A DNA stretch of 45,148 nt from Methanobrevibacter thaueri (GTDB lineage Archaea > Methanobacteriota > Methanobacteria > Methanobacteriales > Methanobacteriaceae): positions 1-45,148 of the forward strand of contig NZ_SUTK01000011.1 of assembly GCF_015062905.1 (NCBI RefSeq), given 5' to 3'. Position 1 is the first letter of the stretch. Every line of letters starts with the position of its first letter. The position numbers and the translations under genes are program-made. Below the pieces are notes generated by a model, which did not search any database, had not been told where the DNA came from, and saw nothing but the letters and a program-made list of their open reading frames with translations. Below are positions 24,584-33,737 of the stretch, one piece after another.

Positions 24584-26248
24584 ATGACATCAGTAATAGG
24601 AGATTTTGTAGAGAGAGTTGACTTTGACTCTTACGAAGACTTTTTTGAAAACTTTAAGCTTACATACAATGAGGATTACAACTTCGGATTTGATGTTGTA
24701 GACAAGTATGCGGAAATCGATCCGGATAAAATCGCATTGATATGGACCAATGACCATGATGAGAATCATACCTTCACATTCAAGGATATGAAGGAATACT
24801 CAAACAAGGCCGCAAACCTGTTCAAAAGTTTAGGAATCAGGAAAGGCGACTGCGTAATGCTTACACTTAAAAACAGATATGAATTCTGGTTCTGTATGGT
24901 TGCATTGCATAAGATTGGTGCAATACCAATTCCTGGAACCCACATGCTGAAGCTTCATGACATAGATTTCAGAATAAAGGAAGCGAATGTCAAAATGGTG
25001 GTATCAGTTGAAGAGGATACCTTATTGCCTGATTATGAAGCCGCTGAAGAATCATTAGGAATCGATCTTAAAAAATTGGCAATTGAAACCGATAGGGACG
25101 GTTGGATAAACTTTAATGAAGCTATTGAAAAGGAAAGTGCAGTGTTTGAAAGGCCAACCGGTGAAGACAAGACCTATGCTGAAGAGGTATTCCTAATCTA
25201 CTTTACTTCAGGAACCAGCGGACTTCCAAAAATGGTGTCCCATAAGCATACCTATTCATTAGGACACATTCCAACTGCAAAATATTGGCACAATGTTGTG
25301 GAAGACGGAATTCACCACACTGCTGCAGATACCGGATGGGGAAAGGCAGTTTGGGGAAACCTCTACGGACAATGGATTGCAGGAACCGGAATATTCATTT
25401 ATGATTATGACAGATTCAATGGAATCAAACTGCTTGAAAAGATTATTGAAAACAAGGTGGACACATTCTGTGCCCCTCCAACAATCTACAGGTTCATAAT
25501 TAAAGAAAATATCGAAGGATATGATCTTTCAAACTTAAAATACGTCACAACCGCAGGAGAACCTTTGCCTCCGGAAGTATCCGAAAGATTTTATGACTTG
25601 TCCGGTTTGAGAATCAAGGAAGGATTCGGACAGACCGAAACAACATTGTCAATCGGAACATTCATCTGGCTTGATGCAAAAATTGCCTCCATCGGTAAGC
25701 CTTCCCCATTATTCAATTTGGAATTGTTGGATGAAAACGACAACAAGGTGGAAATCGGTGAAGAGGGAGAGCTTTGTTTCAAAATGAACGACGGTCCAAA
25801 CCCTGGATTGTTCAAGGATTATGTCAACGATGAAGTGAAATACAAACAGCAAATCCATGACGGATACTACCACTGCGGAGACACCGCATGGGTGGACGAA
25901 GACGGATACGTGCACTTTGTCGGAAGAAACGATGACATAATCAAGTCTTCAGGTTATCGTATCGGGCCGTACGAAGTGGAAAGCGCCGTTCTTTCCCATG
26001 AAGCAGTGGCACACTGCGCAATTACCGCTTATCCTGATGAAGTGAGAGGTCAAATCGTAAAGGCAAGTATTGTTTTGCAGCCTGACTTCGAACCATCAGA
26101 TTCATTGACTAAAGACATACAAAATCATGTTAAAAGAGTTACAGCTCCTTATAAATACCCAAGAATGGTTGAATATGTGGATGAACTTCCTGAAACCATC
26201 AGCGGAAAAATAAGAAGGGTTGAAATTAGAGAAAATGACAATAAATAG
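24584..26248 (+). CDS. AMP-forming acyl-CoA synthetase
   Basis: Adenylate-forming enzyme of 554 residues. ATP loop YFTSGTSGLPKMVSH (about 206-220), GEPLPPEV, GFGQTETT and YHCGDTAWVDEDGY (about 429-442) are present, with the C-terminal SGKIRR catalytic Lys near 542. The pattern is that of medium- and short-chain acyl-CoA ligases: acid + ATP + CoA gives acyl-CoA + AMP + PPi. Being in front of vorCBA, the likely substrates are isobutyrate, 2-methylbutyrate or isovalerate, but phenylacetate or acetate cannot be excluded. 21 bases separate it from the regulator. Confidence 0.85.
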   Translation: MTSVIGDFVERVDFDSYEDFFENFKLTYNEDYNFGFDVVDKYAEIDPDKIALIWTNDHDENHTFTFKDMKEYSNKAANLFKSLGIRKGDCVMLTLKNRYEFWFCMVALHKIGAIPIPGTHMLKLHDIDFRIKEANVKMVVSVEEDTLLPDYEAAEESLGIDLKKLAIETDRDGWINFNEAIEKESAVFERPTGEDKTYAEEVFLIYFTSGTSGLPKMVSHKHTYSLGHIPTAKYWHNVVEDGIHHTAADTGWGKAVWGNLYGQWIAGTGIFIYDYDRFNGIKLLEKIIENKVDTFCAPPTIYRFIIKENIEGYDLSNLKYVTTAGEPLPPEVSERFYDLSGLRIKEGFGQTETTLSIGTFIWLDAKIASIGKPSPLFNLELLDENDNKVEIGEEGELCFKMNDGPNPGLFKDYVNDEVKYKQQIHDGYYHCGDTAWVDEDGYVHFVGRNDDIIKSSGYRIGPYEVESAVLSHEAVAHCAITAYPDEVRGQIVKASIVLQPDFEPSDSLTKDIQNHVKRVTAPYKYPRMVEYVDELPETISGKIRRVEIRENDNK

Positions 26249-26257
26249 ATGATATAA

Positions 26258-26533
26258 ATGACAGAAGAGATATCTTATCCAGTTATAAATAAAGAAATAT
26301 GCAAAGGCTGTATGAGATGTATAGTCGGATGTCCTCAAAATGCAATATTACTTTCACAAGACATGAATGACGCAGGATATCAATTTGCTTATTATAGCGG
26401 CAATGGATGTACCGGATGTAAGGACTGCTACTTTACATGCCCGGAACCACTGGCGCTGGAAGTACATCAGTATAAAAAGATTGTAAACGATTCAGTTGCA
26501 AAAATGATTAAAGCAAAAGCAGGGGGAAACTAA
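26258..26533 (+). CDS. vorC: VOR ferredoxin-like (delta) subunit
   Basis: Protein of 91 residues with two [4Fe-4S] motifs, CKGCMRCIVGCP and CTGCKDCYFTCP. It passes electrons between the TPP-containing subunits and ferredoxin in 2-oxoisovalerate:ferredoxin oxidoreductase. It ends directly before vorB, so the subunits are made together. Length and motif number match VorC of Methanothermobacter. A role in 2-oxoglutarate oxidoreductase (KorD) is the main alternative. Confidence 0.82.
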   Translation: MTEEISYPVINKEICKGCMRCIVGCPQNAILLSQDMNDAGYQFAYYSGNGCTGCKDCYFTCPEPLALEVHQYKKIVNDSVAKMIKAKAGGN

Positions 26534-27649
26534 ATGAGCAATCAGATGGTTAAAGGAAATACCGCAGTTGTCATCGGCGCAATGTATGCCGGATGTGACT
26601 GTTTCTTCGGATACCCAATTACTCCTGCAAGTGAAATTCTGCATGAAGCCTCAAAATACTTCCCTATGGTTGGAAGAAACTTCGTACAGGCTGAAAGTGA
26701 AGAGGCATCAATCAATATGGTTTACGGTGCATCAGGAACAGGCCACCGAGTCATGACTTCCTCATCAGGACCTGGTATCAGTTTAATGCAAGAAGGATTC
26801 ACTTTCCTTGCCGGCGCTGAATTGCCTGCAGTGATCGTGGACATCATGAGGGCAGGACCTGGACTTGGAAACATCGGACCTGAACAAGGGGACTACAACC
26901 AAGTCGTCAAGGGAGGAGGCCACGGAAACTACAAAAACATCGTTCTAGCTCCAAACAGCGTACAGGAAATGTGTGACCTGACCATGAAAGCATTTGAACT
27001 TGCCGACAAATGGAGAAATCCCGTTGTGGTTTTAGCCGACGGTACCTTAGGCCAAATGGCAGAACCGTTAGTGTTCCCTGAAAAAGCAATCGAACCTAAA
27101 AACGACAAGCCTTGGGCAGTAAAAGGTAATGCAGAAACCATGGAAAATCTCATTACTTCAATTTATAATGACTTTAATGATTTGGAAGACTTCAACTTCA
27201 AGCTTCAGGAAAAATATGCAAAAATCGAAGCTGAAGAAGTAATCTATGATGAATATCGGGTTGATGATGCAGACATCGTTCTGGTATCATTCGGTATCAG
27301 CTCAAGAATCGCAAGATCAGCCGTTGACAAAAGCCGTGAGAAAGGCGTGAAAGTCGGACTCTTAAGACCAATTACATTATCACCTTTCCCTGTTGATAGA
27401 ATAAAGGAATTGGCAGACAAAGGAGTCAGCTTCATTTCAGTTGAAATGAGCAATGGCCAACTCTTAGCTGACGTGCAGTTTGCGGCACTCAGAAAAGAGG
27501 ACACCCATTTGGTCAACAGAATGGGAGGAAACCTGATTGAACTGAAACAGATACTTGCTAAGATTTATGAAATAGCAGGCATTGACGATGAAGACATAGA
27601 CCTATCCGAAAGAAGTGAGGAAAAGGCCAGTCCAAATATAATAGATTAG
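26534..27649 (+). CDS. vorB: 2-oxoisovalerate:ferredoxin oxidoreductase subunit B
   Basis: Protein of 371 residues, the alpha-type subunit of 2-oxoacid oxidoreductases: KGNTAVVIGAMYAGCDCFFG, GYPITPASEI, and the conserved SSGPGISLMQEG loop (about 77-88). It binds the substrate half of the active site with the TPP subunit. It immediately follows vorC and precedes vorA by 13 bases. VOR converts branched 2-oxo acids to acyl-CoA, or runs in reverse as a reductive carboxylase. VOR and KOR alpha subunits are similar; the separate, fused VorA supports VOR. Confidence 0.83.
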   Translation: MSNQMVKGNTAVVIGAMYAGCDCFFGYPITPASEILHEASKYFPMVGRNFVQAESEEASINMVYGASGTGHRVMTSSSGPGISLMQEGFTFLAGAELPAVIVDIMRAGPGLGNIGPEQGDYNQVVKGGGHGNYKNIVLAPNSVQEMCDLTMKAFELADKWRNPVVVLADGTLGQMAEPLVFPEKAIEPKNDKPWAVKGNAETMENLITSIYNDFNDLEDFNFKLQEKYAKIEAEEVIYDEYRVDDADIVLVSFGISSRIARSAVDKSREKGVKVGLLRPITLSPFPVDRIKELADKGVSFISVEMSNGQLLADVQFAALRKEDTHLVNRMGGNLIELKQILAKIYEIAGIDDEDIDLSERSEEKASPNIID

Positions 27650-27662
27650 AGGATGTGGAAAA

Positions 27663-29102
27663 ATGAGTGATAATAAAAACAAAGATTATGAATTACAGGT
27701 ACGTAGAAATCCACAATCCCTTTTAGAAGAGTATCCTAGAAAAGGAACAAATATCCAATCTACTCACTACTGTGCCGGTTGTGGACACGGAATCCTACAC
27801 AAATTGATTGCAGAATGTATGGATGAGTTAGGAATTCAGGAAAGATGCGTTATGATTTCCCCAGTCGGATGTTCAGTATATGCTTATTTCTACTTCAACT
27901 GCGGAAACTTCCAGACCGCTCACGGAAGGGCACCAGCTGTTGCTACAGGAATTTCCAGAGCTGAAGACAATGCAATTGTCATGAGCTACCAGGGAGACGG
28001 AGACCTTGCTTCAATCGGTTTGAATGAAACCCTGCAGGCTGCAAACCGTGGAGAAAAGATGGCAGTATTTTTTGTAAACAACACCGTTTACGGAATGACA
28101 GGTGGACAGATGGCACCTACTACCCTGATTGGCGAAAAGACAGTGACATGCCAGACCGGAAGAGACCCTGACTATGCAGGACACCCTACACACATGTGTG
28201 AACTGATTAATACTCTAAAAGCACCTGTATACATTGAAAGGGTATCCCTTGCAAATCCACTGAAAATTAGGCTTGCAAAATATGCAATCAAACAGGCATT
28301 GACCGTTCAAAAGGAAGGAAAAGGATATTCCTTTGTTGAAGTATTGTCACCTTGCCCTACCAACCTGAAACAGGATGTTGCAAGTGCACAGAAATTCATT
28401 GAAGAGCAAATGGAAAAAGAGTTCCCTGTCAAAAACTTCAGAAACAACTTATACACCAAGGAACCTGTCCAAAGGCCTGCCAGTGACTTTTCAACCGAAT
28501 CACTGGACAAGATATTTAACGTTAACAGGGGCGAAGGAACAGGATATGTCGATGAGGAAATGGAACCTGTAAGCATTAAGGTTTCCGGATTCGGCGGTCA
28601 GGGTGTTTTAAGTGCAGGATTGACCATTGCTCAGGCTGCATGTGCTGAAGGAAAACATGTTTCATGGTATCCAAGCTACGGACCGGAACAGAGAGGAGGA
28701 AAATCAAACTGTTCTGTTGTAATTTCCAATGAAACAATCGGAACACCTGTTGTTGATGACATTGACATTCTTATTGCCTTAAACAAGCCTTCACTGGAAC
28801 AGTTCTCACATGACGTGAAAGAAGGCGGAGTAATACTTTATGATGCTAAAATAGGAGAGTTTGAAACAGACCGTGACGTAAAGGTCATTGCAATGCCATG
28901 TGTGGATATTGCAGAGGAACACGGCAATGCCAGAACTGCAAACACTGCACTTTTAGGAGCATTGACCGAATTGGGCGATGTTTTAAAACGCGAATCCTAC
29001 GAAAATGCAATCAGAGAAATGTTTGCATCCAAACCTAAGGTCATTGATGTGAACATTGAAGTTCTAAAAGCTGGAGCTGAATGGATTAAAAACAATTCAT
29101 AG
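27663..29102 (+). CDS. vorA: 2-oxoisovalerate:ferredoxin oxidoreductase subunit A (TPP and gamma domains fused)
   Basis: Protein of 479 residues made of two parts: a TPP-binding domain (about 1-290) with HYCAGCGHGILHK and MSYQGDGDLASIG (TPP-Mg motif, about 103-115), and a gamma domain (about 305-475) with KVSGFGGQGVLSAG and SYGPEQRGGKSNC. Fusion of the beta and gamma parts in one ~478-residue chain is characteristic of Methanobacteriales VorA. With VorB and VorC it forms the whole enzyme. It leads straight into gatD, 9 bases downstream. Confidence 0.87.
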   Translation: MSDNKNKDYELQVRRNPQSLLEEYPRKGTNIQSTHYCAGCGHGILHKLIAECMDELGIQERCVMISPVGCSVYAYFYFNCGNFQTAHGRAPAVATGISRAEDNAIVMSYQGDGDLASIGLNETLQAANRGEKMAVFFVNNTVYGMTGGQMAPTTLIGEKTVTCQTGRDPDYAGHPTHMCELINTLKAPVYIERVSLANPLKIRLAKYAIKQALTVQKEGKGYSFVEVLSPCPTNLKQDVASAQKFIEEQMEKEFPVKNFRNNLYTKEPVQRPASDFSTESLDKIFNVNRGEGTGYVDEEMEPVSIKVSGFGGQGVLSAGLTIAQAACAEGKHVSWYPSYGPEQRGGKSNCSVVISNETIGTPVVDDIDILIALNKPSLEQFSHDVKEGGVILYDAKIGEFETDRDVKVIAMPCVDIAEEHGNARTANTALLGALTELGDVLKRESYENAIREMFASKPKVIDVNIEVLKAGAEWIKNNS

Positions 29103-29111
29103 TGTGATTTG

Positions 29112-30422
29112 ATGACATATAAAGAAAATGCTGAAAAATATATTGAAAATTACGGTTTGAGTATAGGAGATACCATCAAAGTCAATAAGGAAGACATATC
29201 CTATACCGGTATCCTACTTGACAGGCCTGAAGACGCAGATGATGGTTATCTCGTCATAAAGCTGTCAAGCGGTTATAACATTGGAGTGGCTATCGAAGAC
29301 ACCACCGCAGAACTCATTGAAAAGGGCGACAAGCCTAAAATAGGTTATGATGAAACTGAAATTCCACATGACGATTCAAAACAGAACATTTCAATTGTGT
29401 CAACCGGTGGTACAGTATCTTCAGTTATCGATTATCGTACAGGTGCAGTGCACCCTAAATTTACCGCATCAGACCTTGTTAAGGCCAACCCTGAACTGTT
29501 GGACTATGCCAATTACAATGTAAAGGCATTATACAATATCTTAAGTGAAGACATGAAGCCGGAATACTGGGTAAAAGCAGCGGAAGAAATAGCCAATGAC
29601 ATTTCCAATGGCGCTGACGGCGTTGTGATAGCACATGGTACCGATACAATGCACTATACCTCAGCCGCATTGAGCTTCATGGTCAAAACACCTGTTCCAA
29701 TCATCATTACAGGTGCTCAGAGAAGTTCAGACAGACCTTCAAGTGATGCCAACATCAATTTAATAGATTCCGTGGTTGCGGCAAAGTCCGACATTGCTGA
29801 AGTCTGTGTCTGCATGCACGGAAGCCTTAACGACAAATACAACTACCTTCACAAAGGTACAAAGGTAAGGAAAATGCATACCTCAAGAAGGGACACATTC
29901 AGAAGCATCAACGCTCAGCCAATAGCTACAATCGAAAACAAGAAAGTTACTATCAATCCTGAGTACAATTATACAAAACGTGGCGAAAACGAGCTTGAAC
30001 TGAATACAGGCATTGAGGAAAAAGTCGGATTCATCAAAAGCTTCCCAGGCATTTCCGAAGAGTTTATCGAATATCACATTGACAAAGGATACAAAGGTCT
30101 TGTCATTGAGGGAACCGGTCTTGGGCATGTGCCGAATGACCTGATCGATTCATTCAGAAGGGCACAGGACGAAAAGATTCCTGTGGTAATGACCTCACAA
30201 TGCCTTTACGGAAGGGTCAACATGAACGTTTACTCAACCGGACGTAACATTCTGGATGCCGGAGTAATATCCGGACGTGACATGACCCCTGAAACAACAT
30301 ATGTGAAATTATGCTGGGCATTAGGCCAAAGTGACGATTACGAAAAGGTAAAAGAGATTATGCAAACAAACATTGCAGGTGAATTTGGAGAAAAATCCAC
30401 AATCAAGGATTTCTTGAACTAA
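29112..30422 (+). CDS. gatD: Glu-tRNA(Gln) amidotransferase subunit D
   Basis: Protein of 436 residues. After an N-terminal beta-barrel (GLSIGDTIKVNKEDISYTG), the amidase half is L-asparaginase-like: STGGTVSS (first catalytic Thr) near 96-103 and AHGTDTMHYT near 175-184. GatD releases ammonia from amide donors for GatE. The ATG at 29112 has GTGTGATTT before it; the frame also allows TTG at 29109. Archaea use GatDE only for glutaminyl-tRNA, so this is a housekeeping gene. It is co-directional and close to vorA. Confidence 0.93.
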   Translation: MTYKENAEKYIENYGLSIGDTIKVNKEDISYTGILLDRPEDADDGYLVIKLSSGYNIGVAIEDTTAELIEKGDKPKIGYDETEIPHDDSKQNISIVSTGGTVSSVIDYRTGAVHPKFTASDLVKANPELLDYANYNVKALYNILSEDMKPEYWVKAAEEIANDISNGADGVVIAHGTDTMHYTSAALSFMVKTPVPIIITGAQRSSDRPSSDANINLIDSVVAAKSDIAEVCVCMHGSLNDKYNYLHKGTKVRKMHTSRRDTFRSINAQPIATIENKKVTINPEYNYTKRGENELELNTGIEEKVGFIKSFPGISEEFIEYHIDKGYKGLVIEGTGLGHVPNDLIDSFRRAQDEKIPVVMTSQCLYGRVNMNVYSTGRNILDAGVISGRDMTPETTYVKLCWALGQSDDYEKVKEIMQTNIAGEFGEKSTIKDFLN

Positions 30423-30431
30423 GGTGATAGC

Positions 30432-32303
30432 ATGGAATACGATTATGAAAAATTAGGATTGAAAATGGGACTTGAAATTCACCAACAATTGAACAGTCAG
30501 CATAAATTGTTCTGTCCATGTAAAACAGAGCTTGTTGACGATGATTTTGATGAACTTATCCAAAGGAAACTAAGGCCAACCCAATCAGAGCTTGGTGAAA
30601 TCGACCGTGCTGCACTGCAGGAATCACTCAGAGGATTGAACTTCAAATATGAAAACTTTGCAAAGCACACCTGCCTTGTTGAAAACGATGATGAACCGCC
30701 TCACAGCCTGAATGAAGAGGCTTTGGACATCTGTATCACAATCGCATGCCTTATGAACATGCACATTGTTGACGAATTCCACACAATGAGAAAACAGGTC
30801 ATTGACGGAAGTAATACAGGGGGTTTCCAGAGAACAGGTATGGTTGCAACTGACGGTTATCTTGAAACACCTTACGGCAAAGTGGTCATTGAAAGCTTAG
30901 GTCTTGAAGAGGACGCAGCAAGAAGGGTTGAAACCAAGGACGGATTTACCGAATTCAGGCTAGACCGTTTGGGAATACCTCTTGCAGAAATCACAACAGA
31001 TCCTTCAATGCACCATCCGGATCAGGTAAGGGAAGTTGCATACATGCTCGGTCAGATATTGAGAAGTACAAACGTTAAAAGAGGACTCGGTACAATCAGA
31101 CAGGACCTGAACATTTCCATTACAGAAGGTGCACGTGTGGAAATCAAGGGTGTGCAAGATTTAGATTTAATGGCGGAAATCGTTAACCGTGAAGTGCAAA
31201 GGCAATTGGCATTGATTGACATCAAAAAGGAACTTCAGGCAAGAAATGCAGAAGTCCTTGAGGAAATCCATGATTTGGATGAGCTTCTTGAAGACACAGA
31301 ATCAAAGATATTGAAATCAGCTGAAACAATAAAAGCAGTTGTATTGAAAGGATATGACGGACTGATCGGCCGTGAAGTGCAGCCTGGAAGAAGATTCGGT
31401 ACCGAAATTGCAAGCTATGCCAAAAAACGTGGCGTTGCAGGAATTTTCCACTCTGACGAATTGCCTGCTTATGGAATCAAACAGGATGAAGTTGACAAGA
31501 TTGCCGAATTTTTAAACATTGGCGAAGAGGACGCATTCATCATTGTAGCGCATGACGAGGACATCGCAATATCCGCTTTAGAAGAGGTTAAAAGAAGAGC
31601 TCAATTAGGTTTAGACGGTGTCGTTGAAGAGACAAGAAAAGCGCTTGATGACGGCAACACCGAATATATGAGACCTCTTCCAACCGCAAACAGGATGTAT
31701 CTTGAAACCGACATTCCATTATTCAAGATTACTGAAGACAGAATCGAGCCTATTGCAAACAACCTGCCTGAATTGCCAGATGTCAAACAGGCCAGGATTA
31801 TTGAAGAGTACAAGCTAAGTGAAGACTTGGCAACACAACTTGTCAAAAGGCAAGAGGCAAACATGTTTGAGGCAATTTTGGCTGATGTTGATGTTGATGC
31901 AACACCTGTCGCTTCACTTCTTGCATATGACCTCAGAGAAATCAAAAGGGAAGGGCATGATGTTAATGTCTTAACTTTAGATCATTTCAAAGGAATATTC
32001 ACATTATTGGCTGACGGCAAAATTGCAAAGGACAGCGTAAGAAAACTTGCAGTCGAAACCATCAAGGCACCTGACACAGAAATTTCAGAAATTGCCGAGA
32101 AAAGCAATCTTGTCATGATGAGCGAAGAGGATGTTCATAAAATAATTTCAGACATCGTAGCTCAAAATGAAGGAATGGTTAAGGAACGTCAGATGGGTGC
32201 AATGGGTCCATTGATGGGCATGTGCATGAAACAGCTCAAAGGAAAAGCCGATGGTGGACTCGTAAACAAAATCGTTCGTGAAGAAATTCAAAAACTAATT
32301 TAA
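30432..32303 (+). CDS. gatE: Glu-tRNA(Gln) amidotransferase subunit E
   Basis: Protein of 623 residues, the usual GatE length. It opens KLGLKMGLEIHQQLNSQHKL, with CPC near 29-31, contains RTGMVATDGYL, and ends with the helical tail domain (ADGKIAKDSVRKLAVETI and following). An AspRS-like insert distinguishes GatE from GatB. It phosphorylates Glu-tRNA(Gln) and then amidates it with ammonia from GatD. GGTGAT precedes the ATG, 9 bases after gatD. A stem-loop and T-run end the transcript. Confidence 0.93.
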   Translation: MEYDYEKLGLKMGLEIHQQLNSQHKLFCPCKTELVDDDFDELIQRKLRPTQSELGEIDRAALQESLRGLNFKYENFAKHTCLVENDDEPPHSLNEEALDICITIACLMNMHIVDEFHTMRKQVIDGSNTGGFQRTGMVATDGYLETPYGKVVIESLGLEEDAARRVETKDGFTEFRLDRLGIPLAEITTDPSMHHPDQVREVAYMLGQILRSTNVKRGLGTIRQDLNISITEGARVEIKGVQDLDLMAEIVNREVQRQLALIDIKKELQARNAEVLEEIHDLDELLEDTESKILKSAETIKAVVLKGYDGLIGREVQPGRRFGTEIASYAKKRGVAGIFHSDELPAYGIKQDEVDKIAEFLNIGEEDAFIIVAHDEDIAISALEEVKRRAQLGLDGVVEETRKALDDGNTEYMRPLPTANRMYLETDIPLFKITEDRIEPIANNLPELPDVKQARIIEEYKLSEDLATQLVKRQEANMFEAILADVDVDATPVASLLAYDLREIKREGHDVNVLTLDHFKGIFTLLADGKIAKDSVRKLAVETIKAPDTEISEIAEKSNLVMMSEEDVHKIISDIVAQNEGMVKERQMGAMGPLMGMCMKQLKGKADGGLVNKIVREEIQKLI

Positions 32304-32304
32304 G

Positions 32305-32339
32305 GAAACTCGAATGAGTTTCCAACAACTCCTTTTTTT
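32305..32339 (+). terminator. Hairpin terminator after gatE
   Basis: GGAAACTC-gaat-GAGTTTCC, a perfect 8-base stem with a 4-base loop (32305-32324), is followed by a T-rich tract at about 32333-32339. It falls one base after the gatE stop codon and closes the HTH-cupin/acyl-CoA synthetase/vor/gat gene train. Confidence 0.75.
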
Positions 32340-32343
32340 AATT

Positions 32344-32982
32344 CTAGCTAAACAGTGATCCCTCATCCAATGTTCTTATTTTTAAAATCACTTTTCTGGT
32401 TAACGGATAGAATATCAGTTCATACAATACCTTGAACACTATCTGACAGCAGATCATGGTCACAATCAATTCATTCGGCAGAACTCCATAGAATGAAATT
32501 GAAATGAAAATAACCGAATCGACTGTTTCCCCTATTATGGTACTCACTATAACACGTACAAAAAGCAGATTATGATATTTTTCCTTTAATTTGACAAGTA
32601 CCTGGGAGTTTAAGAGATTGCCCAGCATGTAGGAAACAAGCCCTGCCACAAATAGCCGGGGAGTTGTTGAGAGAAGCGCTGCAAATGCAGGAGCATTGGG
32701 ACTGCTTGAAGGAAACATCATGGCAACCTGATATAGGCCAACCGCCACTACATTGATGATAAAACCCAAATAGATAACATCCTTTGTCAGTTTAAAGCCG
32801 TAGATTTCAGACAGGATGTCATTAACAATAAAGAGTATCGGAAATGTCAATATCGAACAGGGCAATGCTATGAAACTTATTTCCAAAGTTCGGGTAGCCA
32901 ATATGTTGGATGCAATCATGCATGCACAAAATATTCCCGCAAGATATGCATATGCCTTAGTCCTGTTCATGTTTCCAAACAT
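32344..32982 (-). CDS. Queuosine/archaeosine precursor transporter (YhhQ/VUT family)
   Basis: Integral membrane protein of 212 residues with six helices. The pattern ILFIVNDILSEIYGFKLTKD (about 49-68), LLNSQVLVKLKEKY, and GETVDSVIFISISFYG (about 150-165) is typical of the YhhQ/DUF165 family, which imports queuine or preQ-type 7-deazaguanine precursors. Archaea use the related base archaeosine in tRNA, so salvage of preQ0 is a reasonable role. GGTGATTTA precedes the ATG. It converges on gatE. Confidence 0.8.
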   Translation of the reverse strand: MFGNMNRTKAYAYLAGIFCACMIASNILATRTLEISFIALPCSILTFPILFIVNDILSEIYGFKLTKDVIYLGFIINVVAVGLYQVAMMFPSSSPNAPAFAALLSTTPRLFVAGLVSYMLGNLLNSQVLVKLKEKYHNLLFVRVIVSTIIGETVDSVIFISISFYGVLPNELIVTMICCQIVFKVLYELIFYPLTRKVILKIRTLDEGSLFS

Positions 32983-33165
32983 TAAATCACCAGTTGAATA
33001 TTAATCTGTTATTCAGCATTAATTATCTTTTGTATAGGTTGTTAGAAGGATATGGTTAATATATTACAATTATCAGTTTAAATGTAAAAATAATGTTTCT
33101 TTTAAAGCAATCCTTAAATAAATGAAATTACAAACTATTTTCACCAAATTAAGAGGTGTCAAATA

Positions 33166-33396
33166 ATGGCGGAAAAGAATATGATAATCGCATTGGTCCT
33201 TTCAATCATCTGGTCCGGACTTGGACTGATCTATGCTGGGGATATTCAGAAAGGTATTATCCTGGCAGTGCTTGCAATAATAGCTGAATTAATATTCCTG
33301 TTTGTAAGCGCGATTTTTGGTATAGTTGTCTTCATCATATGGGTCTATTCATTGTATGCGACTTATCAGGAAGTTAAAGCGGTTAACGGAGAGTAA
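33166..33396 (+). CDS. TM2-like small membrane protein
   Basis: Protein of 76 residues with two long hydrophobic helices and the turn SGLGLIYAGDIQKGI between them, the TM2-domain pattern. The tail (QEVKAVNGE) is charged. GAGGTG precedes the ATG. It stands alone, with its own weak promoter, between the precursor transporter and the gene-free region. Function unknown. Confidence 0.7.
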   Translation: MAEKNMIIALVLSIIWSGLGLIYAGDIQKGIILAVLAIIAELIFLFVSAIFGIVVFIIWVYSLYATYQEVKAVNGE

Positions 33397-33464
33397 AAAC
33401 CTATATACATCACCATATTTTCTTTTTTTCATCACTGAAAATGGACGTAAACTTTTATGTTAAA

Positions 33465-33480
33465 TTTAGGCATACCTAAA
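33465..33480. promoter_or_regulatory. DtxR-like operator box 1
   Basis: Perfect palindrome TTTAGG-cata-CCTAAA. The half-site TTTAGG with a 4-base spacer agrees with metal-dependent DtxR/IdeR/MntR family operators (TTAGG...CCTAA core). It lies 13 bases upstream of the TATA box at 33493. Confidence 0.6.
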
Positions 33481-33492
33481 AAAATGCAAAGC

Positions 33493-33500
33493 TTTATATA
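33493..33500 (+). promoter_or_regulatory. TATA box between two DtxR-like operators
   Basis: TTTATATA with AAAGC just before it as a possible BRE. Transcription would start around 33521-33526 on the plus strand. Flanked on both sides by identical-type palindromes; no open reading frame follows. Confidence 0.55.
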
Positions 33501-33532
33501 CTATGGTGACAAAGTAAGTAATAGAGATGAAA

Positions 33533-33548
33533 TTTAGGTAAACCTAAA
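33533..33548. promoter_or_regulatory. DtxR-like operator box 2
   Basis: Perfect 6-base arms TTTAGG-taaa-CCTAAA, 68 bases centre to centre from box 1. It sits just after the predicted transcription start, where a bound repressor would block elongation or polymerase placement. Confidence 0.6.
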
Positions 33549-33693
33549 ACACTCTACATTATTAGTCAAAAATACTAATACTCTCCAAACTTAGAATTGT
33601 GTTGAATTAGATTTTTCACAATTTTCAAATTTGATACAAGTCGTTGGAAAATTAAAAAAAATCTGCCAATATATAATTTTCCTCAAAAAACAC

Positions 33694-33737
33694 TGGTGTT
33701 TAAACTAGTCACTTAAACACCAACACTCTCTCTTTTT
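33694..33737 (+). terminator. Strong hairpin terminator of the predicted ncRNA
   Basis: TGGTGTTTAA (33694-33703) and TTAAACACCA (33713-33722) form a perfect 10-base stem around a 9-base loop, followed by a pyrimidine tract and T5 at 33733-33737. No gene ends here on either strand, so it must serve the upstream noncoding transcript. Confidence 0.6.
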
